In this document: in pieces, positions 56,561 to 64,000 of the stretch
Numbering within the stretch: position 1 is the stretch's first letter
Layout of the letters: each line of letters opens with the position of its first letter
From: Hofstenia miamia
Lineage: Eukaryota > Xenacoelomorpha > Acoela
Direction of reading: 5' to 3'
DNA length: 64,000 nucleotides
Assembly: GCA_004352715.1 (NCBI GenBank)
Contig: SCFE01000115.1
Coordinates: forward strand, 679,955-743,954
Translations under genes and position numbers: made by a program
The notes under the pieces: generated by a model
Told to the model about the DNA's origin: nothing
Seen by the model: the letters and a program-made list of their open reading frames with translations, nothing else
Database searches by the model: none

Positions 56561-58320
56561 ATACAATGGTATAGAATAACATAAATATAAAAAGCATTAT
56601 TAATATTTACAAAAATTAAATAATTTTTTGCAGTTACTGCATAAATATAAAAAGAATCGTTTACATCCATTGCTTTCATATGAATTTTCTAAAAAATTCA
56701 TAAAGAATATCGTACATTTTCTTTTTGCTAATTTTTTATTTCCAAAGAAATCAAAGTTGTATTTCTGAATTAAATAATTCGCAATACAGCAAATTCTATA
56801 NNNNNNNNNNNNNNNNNNNNNNNNNNNNNNNNNNNNNNNNNNNNNNNNNNNNNNNNNNNNNNNNNNNNNNNNNNNNNNNNNNNNNNNNNNNNNNNNNNNN
56901 NNNNNNNNNNNNNNNNNNNNNNNNNNNNNNNNNNNNNNNNNNNNNNNNNNNNNNNNNNNNNNNNNNNNNNNNNNNNNNNNNNNNNNNNNNNNNNNNNNNN
57001 NNNNNNNNNNNNNNNNNNNNNNNNNNNNNNNNNNNNNNNNNNNNNNNNNNNNNNNNNNNNNNNNNNNNNNNNNNNNNNNNNNNNNNNNNNNNNNNNNNNN
57101 NNNNNNNNNNNNNNNNNNNNNNNNNNNNNNNNNNNNNNNNNNNNNNNNNNNNNNNNNNNNNNNNNNNNNNNNNNNNNNNNNNNNNNNNNNNNNNNNNNNN
57201 NNNNNNNNNNNNNNNNNNNNNNNNNNNNNNNNNNNNNNNNNNNNNNNNNNNNNNNNNNNNNNNNNNNNNNNNNNNNNNNNNNNNNNNNNNNNNNNNNNNN
57301 NNNNNNNNNNNNNNNNNNNNNNNNNNNNNNNNNNNNNNNNNNNNNNNNNNNNNNNNNNNNNNNNNNNNNNNNNNNNNNNNNNNNNNNNNNNNNNNNNNNN
57401 NNNNNNNNNNNNNNNNNNNNNNNNNNNNNNNNNNNNNNNNNNNNNNNNNNNNNNNNNNNNNNNNNNNNNNNNNNNNNNNNNNNNNNNNNNNNNNNNNNNN
57501 NNNNNNNNNNNNNNNNNNNNNNNNNNNNNNNNNNNNNNNNNNNNNNNNNNNNNNNNNNNNNNNNNNNNNNNNNNNNNNNNNNNNNNNNNNNNNNNNNNNN
57601 NNNNNNNNNNNNNNNNNNNNNNNNNNNNNNNNNNNNNNNNNNNNNNNNNNNNNNNNNNNNNNNNNNNNNNNNNNNNNNNNNNNNNNNNNNNNNNNNNNNN
57701 NNNNNNNNNNNNNNNNNNNNNNNNNNNNNNNNNNNNNNNNNNNNNNNNNNNNNNNNNNNNNNNNNNNNNNNNNNNNNNNNNNNNNNNNNNNNNNNNNNNN
57801 ACGCATTCACTACATAGAGTCAAAAATGTTTACGGTATTGCATTATTGATTCTATACAGTTGCTTGAAAATAATGTACATTTTTTATTGAAATGTAAATG
57901 TTTATTGCAATTAATGCATTTGAAAATATTGTCATCTTTTATGACTGAATTACAGGTAAAACAGTTTAAAGTCCCCATTTAAGAGAAATTTCTTAATGTA
58001 TTATTAAAATTTTTTCGTAAGCTAATTAGAGAATAATAAACTTTCAACTTACGTTTCTGGTTTGACGGAAAATTTAATTGTGTGCATTGCTTCTCTATGG
58101 TATTGATTTTAGTGGTGTTAGCAAGAATATCCGTTACATATCGGCTTTACTTCTTCAGTAGTCAGATAAAGTCCATTAGTGATATTAGAAATAATGGCAT
58201 CTTTGTGTCCTTTGTCAACACAAGAGTTACAGAATATGATTATGTTATTAATTAGATTATTACATTCAAACACGTAACGCATTTCTCATTTCGTAAATAC
58301 AACATGTAGACTAGAGAGAA
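56561..58320. other. AT-rich DNA with a 1000-N gap (56801-57800)
   Basis: No gene seen on either side of the gap. Confidence 0.5.
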
Positions 58321-59401
58321 GTCGGCCACATTTTTACAAGATTTATTTATTTTCAGTTAGGCCATCGTTATTTCACCCAATATTGTTTAATAAGATAGGA
58401 TAATAAAGTTATTTTCTGAAATTTTTTTTCTAGAATTTTATGTTATTATAAATGTACATATTTGTGTAGTTTTTACTATTGAACTATGTATGTACATGTA
58501 TATTTAGTTGATACATGTAACATGATATCCGTAACAGGGTGTCAGAGCTTATTATTTAGTACAGTATGTCTTTCTCTCACTTCGAGTACAGTAAAAATGA
58601 TGAAACATTACTTATCAATTAACTGTACAAAATCAGGAGATATAATTTCACGCCATCAGTATTAGCGGTACTACCGTCTATTGTATTATCGGTGTGTCAG
58701 ATGAGAGCACCCAGCGACTAAGTAGCCAATGGATGATGTTCCAGCAATAATACTGTATTAAGCTAAGGAACAGTCAAATCTGAGCGTTTTGTCATCAGCG
58801 GTAAAGTCACTCAGTATGTCAACAGCAAGTCTTGATAAACGTGGTTAAACTAAAGGCCGAGGTAACCAAGCTTCTACCAACATCATCGCAAAGTCTACGC
58901 GACGCAATAAAAAAGCGTGATATCAGAAAATAGCTCCCTAATTTTGTGNNNNNNNNNNNNNNNNNNNNNNNNNNNNNNNNNNNNNNNNNNNNNNNNNNNN
59001 NNNNNNNNNNNNNNNNNNNNNNNNNNNNNNNNNNNNNNNNNNNNNNNNNNNNNNNNNNNNNNNNNNNNNNNNNNNNNNNNNNNNNNNNNNNNNNNNNNNN
59101 NNNNNNNNNNNNNNNNNNNNNNNGATATCAGAAAATAGCTCCCTAATTTTGTGCATATCTTATTGAATCGATGCGTCGCAGGATATCTGCAGTTCTCAAA
59201 GCAAAGGGACATCATACAAAATATTGAAATACAAAAAATGTGACCACGCTTTTATCGTTTTTCCAGTTATATAAACAAACATTGTAATAGTTTGGGTTTA
59301 ATTAGTTTTTAATTAACAACATTAAATGAAATAACGATGGCCTGATTGAAAAAGATAAATAAATTGTAAAAATGTGGAGTGATCGGATCTGTTTGGCCGA
59401 C
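58321..59401 (+). mobile_element. Internally deleted Tc1-like element
   Basis: The left end (58321-58395) begins GTCGGCCACATTTTTACAA. The right end, reverse complemented from 59401, begins GTCGGCCA, carries an extra 17-base block, then continues ACATTTTTACAA. Both run on through AGGCCATCGTTATTTCA, giving inverted termini of about 75 bases. Inside, about 58880-59228 codes the last 60 or so residues of a Tc1 transposase: SQSLRDAIKKRD, then IESMRRRISAVLKAKGHHTKY split by a frame shift, and a stop. Most of the transposase, with the catalytic triad, is gone. A 175-N gap inside is flanked by the same 30 bases and is probably not a real gap. Confidence 0.72.
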
Positions 59402-60634
59402 AATGTATATATATATTCTGCTAAAGGTTCATCCAGATGAAAAATTTGATTCAGAAAGTCCTCAATGATGAAGAGAAGAGAATGGTCACATGATTAAGCC
59501 CTTATTGTGAAGTATTCTCAAGCATCAGTAAAATTGTGTATACGACTGTTAGCCTACAGTAATGACTTTTTCCTTAGCAAAAAAATTGCGATAATGCTAC
59601 AAACATGAAACCTTCATGGAAGGAAGATAACAGTTTCTGATTAAACAATTATCTGTCAGCTCCAATGCTTCATCAAGCTGTTACTACAACTGTAAAATAA
59701 TCTCAAAATTTGAAACTTATAAAAGTTTTGATGTCTCAACCTTAAATGATACCATGATTTTATTGACACAATCATCTCTGGGTGTAGGAAACTGAAAATG
59801 CCCTAAACTTGCGTGTCCATTTTTGTACATTAATGCCAAGTTAAACCAATGAGTGTATAAAAAAGAAAGGGCTCTACACTATACATTTATCAGTTTGTTG
59901 CTTAAACTTGATGAAATAATTATTCACTTTTGATATATGATGCTATTGCATGTCATCCTCATATGCTGTAGTTGTTGTCATATTACATGATATTTCCATC
60001 TCTTCAACAAAAAACCATAAGTGCTTCTAATAATTTAGCCACTACTATATATNNNNNNNNNNNNNNNNNNNNNNNNNNNNNNNNNNNNNNNNNNNNNNNN
60101 NNNNNNNNNNNNNNNNNNNNNNNNNNNNNNNNNNNNNNNNNNNNNNNNNNNNNNNNNNNNNNNNNNNNNNNNNNNNNNNNNNNNNNNNNNNNNNNNNNNN
60201 NNNNNNNNNNNNNNNNNNNNNNNNNNNNNNNNNNNNNNNNNNNNNNNNNNNNNNNNNNNNNNNNNNNNNNNNNNNNNNNNNNNNNNNNNNNNNNNNNNNN
60301 NNNNNNNNNNNNNNNNNNNNNNNNNNNNNNNNNNNNNNNNNNNNNNNNNNNNNNNNNNNNNNNNNNNNNNNNNNNNNNNNNNNNNNNNNNNNNNNNNNNN
60401 NNNNNNNNNNNNNNNNNNNNNNNNNNNNNNNNNNNNNNNNNNNNNNNNNNNNNNNNNNNNNNNNNNNNNNNNNNNNNNNNNNNNNNNNNNNNNNNNNNNN
60501 NNNNNNNNNNNNNNNNNNNNNNNNNNNNNNNNNNNNNNNNNNNNNNNNNNNNNNNNNNNNNNNNNNNNNNNNNNNNNNNNNNNNNNNNNNNNNNNNNNNN
60601 NNNNNNNNNNNNNNNNNNNNNNNNNNNNNNNNNN
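59402..60634. other. AT-rich DNA and a 582-N gap (60053-60634)
   Basis: No gene seen. The gap ends in (TA)n. Confidence 0.5.
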
Positions 60635-60658
60635 ATATATATATATATATATATATAT

Positions 60659-60772
60659 ATTAATAACATGCAATTAGAATGTCAACTATAGTTGAAGTCT
60701 AAAATATATTTGCTAAAAATATTTAACTCATTTCACTTCATTGCAATATCTTTTTTTTGTAAAAATTCAGCC
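60659..60772 (+). repeat. Repeat shared with 32253-32370
   Basis: Near-identical to the sequence beside the gap at 31916-32252, again next to a (TA)n and a gap. Confidence 0.8.
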
Positions 60773-60834
60773 TATTATGAAAATTGGAAATCCTGACATA
60801 TGAACACAACTTTTGGTGAACTTGCTTGAATGTA

Positions 60835-60960
60835 AATTTGTTGCTGATGTACTGGAAAAGATGTTACATAAAAAATTACTACTGTTTAAAAAGTTTTCAG
60901 TTCTCACCAATCTTAACATTCAATAAATCCGGAAGTGGAAGTCCGTGGGACACCGATTTT
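60835..60960 (+). repeat. Diverged repeat, copy 1
   Basis: It aligns with 61995-62115 at clearly reduced identity. Shared landmarks are GAAATTTGT-like text, a GTACT(G/T)GAAAA block, TTTTCAGTTCTCACCA and AATCCGGA. An old duplication about 1.16 kb apart. Confidence 0.55.
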
Positions 60961-61994
60961 CTGAATCAACTTTTTATCGATAAAATTTCAAAATACAAAA
61001 GCTCATAAAAAAGAAATACGAAACACATAGTTGGTGCAGTTTTTCAAATAGCCTCAAATTTGATCATTTGAAATTATTAAAATTTAATTTCCATAGGTTT
61101 GCCCAACTTAATAGCGTAAGTCCAGAATATGGTTTTTCGTCGCTCTCACTCATATTTAGTAAAATATGACAAAAACACACTGCTGACGAATGTTTTGAAG
61201 TATCCCCAAAATTTGAATATTTAAGTTAAAATATAAATTTAAAATGACAATAAATGTCCATAATACCTGCTTGCCCCAGAAATATCATTATGTTGAGTTA
61301 TAAGCAGCTTGATTATTAGTTGAATTTTCATTTTTGTGTTTCTTAAACATTGTGCTCTACGAAATTTACAATTTCAAAGTATATGTATATGTATAGTATG
61401 CTAACAGATTTTTTAGGAAAGTTGTTTCAGTATAAATCCAGTTCATGTTCTTAATAGCATATCCTAGCAACTTGTAAAAAGAATTGTTTATGAAATCTCA
61501 ATTAATATTGAAAGAGATGAGCATATGACTGCATTATTTGAATTGAGTTTTGTTTTGTGAAATATAATTACATCAATTGTTACGAAATTTACCATTTGAC
61601 GCCACATAACTCTACCCGCATATTTTACAATAATTAGCATTACGACCTTCACCTTCACCACACATTATGTTATTCCTATGAATGTTCTTTGCAGATGGGT
61701 AACTGAGATTTGATTGGTAATGTACTGTAGGCTTTAATTTTCACTTATTCCTAATCAACTAGAAAGACATCGTGACTTAAACACAAACGGAATCAAGTAA
61801 GCGAATGGCGAAGTCAAAAAGTCACACCAGAAAATCTAGAATTTAAACGATTTTTGGGCAGTTATTTGGAAATATATTTAAATTGTTCTACAGTTTCGAA
61901 CAATTTTTTACAAATCTATTATTCTATTTTGAAATCCTATGTTGTGAACACATTTATTAGTGAAAGTGCTTGACGGTAATGTTGAAAATTTGTG

Positions 61995-62115
61995 CTAAAT
62001 TTTATACTGTGGCTGAAGTACTTGAAGAAATGTTTCATAGAAAATTTCTATTTTTTACAAAAGTTTTGACTTCCCACCATTCTCAGTGTTCAGCAAATCC
62101 GGAGACTGAAGTTTG
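61995..62115 (+). repeat. Diverged repeat, copy 2
   Basis: Partner of 60835-60960. Confidence 0.55.
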
Positions 62116-63942
62116 ATAAAAATGATAAGAATCGTTGCTTAGATGAATTTCTACTTTTATAGTGGGCCATGAATATCCTACAATGAATATTGATCTGTGG
62201 CTCATGAAATTGCAAACGCTGTTGAAGCACTGATTATATAAAGACTTAAATAAGCACTAAATCAGTGTTGTGTCATATTTTATTGCAACTAATTGTAATA
62301 TCTTATTTTGTATAATTTGCACTAATACTAAATAGGGTTGTCCAGGCATCATATTGTAGCTAATAATACATTTAGTTGAAGGCATCAAAATTAGGATATA
62401 TGATTTTGAATTCAACATGTCTTAGATTGGACTGGTGGGAAAATTCAACCTGAGTTACCCGCGATCATTGAAATATCAAAATCTGAGGCCTGCGCTTCCT
62501 ATTAAATCACTTAACTTAAAGTTCTACTTAGGTAAACAGAAATGTAGGAATTGAGATATCTGGTCAAAGAAAAAAAAAACTTATTAAACATTCAGTGGTC
62601 AGCCAGGGGAGGCTACGATGTCATGGGCTCCCCTTGGGTTGGTCAGAAATATCCTATTTCGCAATTTTTTAATCTTTCCTTTTCCTTCATAGCACACTCT
62701 CTATTCCCGTCCTTCAGTTAAGAATACTTGATGGCGAATTTCTAACTTTCTTTTTTTTTTGTGGGTTCAATTCGAATCCGAGTCAAAATTCTGTTTTGGT
62801 TTGTTTCAGTTTGTTTGAAAAAAAATGAATAACAGAAAAATAAATGCAGCAACAATTTTTCTACATAAAATTGCTTTGTAATGAAATAAAAGTTTAATAT
62901 TAAGCACGCTTTAGCTCAAAATACTTAATTTTTTCTTAACTTTCTTTTTTACAGGTGTCCCTACAGTGTATTTCTTTTCTGCTTGTAACCCATGTCATAG
63001 TAATTTAGTGTTTTTGTTCATTGACTAAGCTGTCTTGCTTCTTGCATGAACTAAAATCAGGCAGCCAAGGGTGAGAGTGAGAGATCACCAAGGATTTCAT
63101 AACCTTCAGCTTAACTACGGGTGTTTCTGGTGGTGCCTAAACAAAATATTATGCTTCCACCACCGAATTCACTTTTTATATTGAAAGCATAACATTGACG
63201 TTCTTTCGCACCATCGTTATTTTCTGTCACACACATGACATTATGATGGCAAACCTAAAGAAACTACAATGATCACAGCTTTTACATAAGGTATCTATGG
63301 CAGAATCAAATTTTCCCTTAGTGATTATGATTACTAGCTACATCTTCTTTTCTAGAGCAATTTCTGCTTGGTGTTAATAGAATTATGAAGCATTAGTAAG
63401 CCTTTTTCAGAGTTCGACTTAGGGTATTCGACTCTACCCAACCCTTTGTCGGATATCGGGCCGGGTTAGAGCATAATAATTTGAATTTCGGGCTTGTCTG
63501 GTACACTCAGAGAGCAGACTACGTCGATTAATTGTCGGTTATGACAATATGGAGAAAATGCCACATTTCGAATATATTTATGAGTTTCTTTGAGTTGACT
63601 GAGGTCGGGTAAGTGAATTGAGAGTCGAATACAGCTCTTTTATTGAATGCCCATCACTGCCTTCGTTTTTATCTCACAACGAGCTATCATGTGTTATGTA
63701 TTGGTTTATATAAATACAAAAATCAAGCTAATTTACTATGATTTCTTGAACTAGAAAATTCTATTTGTAGCTCCCTGCGTTTGCTTCTGTTCATATTCAC
63801 ATTAACCATTATCAGTGCGTGATAAAATATGCAAAATTTTGATAAACTGATTACAAGTTACTTCAAGTGGCTTTTAATTGAGAACAGTTTTATCATATAT
63901 GACTACATTTTATAGAACGTTTATCCAATAAAGGTTAAATAG

Positions 63943-63974
<32 letters not shown>

Positions 63975-64000
63975 GCAGGTTAAGGTGGTACGTAGACTCG
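62116..64000. other. AT-rich DNA to window end
   Basis: No gene recognised. A C/G-richer patch with GGGCCGGGTTAG at about 63440-63480 recalls the ACCCG patches at 36-37 kb. A (TA)n tract stands at 63949-63974. Confidence 0.4.

Overview
The window is AT-rich nuclear DNA from a metazoan. The evidence is split genes with GT/AG introns, two class A G-protein-coupled receptors, many (TA)n microsatellites, and fossils of CR1/jockey-type LINEs, Gypsy, Tc1, mariner, hAT-like and MITE elements. The transposon mix and the heterozygous duplicated assembly segments suggest an outbred aquatic invertebrate (cnidarian or tunicate grade), but nothing fixes the phylum. No bacterial genes, rRNA, tRNA or CRISPR array were recognised.

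Layout. 1-6.6 kb: a dead mariner, a fold-back assembly artefact and a Gypsy integrase fossil. 6.6-19.2 kb: one multi-exon aminergic receptor gene on the minus strand (histamine H3/H4- or muscarinic-like). Its exons cover TM1 to TM7 and a long third intracellular loop; an N-terminal exon was not found. Its intron between 14.6 and 18.6 kb holds a false triple copy of one heterozygous segment. 19-31 kb: scattered transposon pieces, including a TTAA-flanked 0.7 kb MITE and a complete IR/DR Tc1 element with broken transposase, plus weak candidate exons. 34.8-35.7 kb: an intact single-exon class A receptor on the minus strand. 38-57 kb: a repeat-dense, badly assembled zone with LINE pieces on both strands, a decayed transposon-associated protein gene, a C2H2 zinc-finger exon candidate, a minisatellite, a retroelement reverse transcriptase fossil and an intact 137-codon orphan gene at 51.3 kb. 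57-64 kb: a Tc1 remnant and otherwise bland AT-rich DNA.

Only three genes look alive: the two receptors and the 137-residue orphan. They show no common pathway; the receptors share only the general role of membrane signalling through G proteins. Much of the repeat structure is assembly-made: single-N joins, gaps flanked by the same sequence on both sides, and inverted copies ending exactly at gap edges. Duplication claims in the 38-57 kb zone should be read with that in mind.
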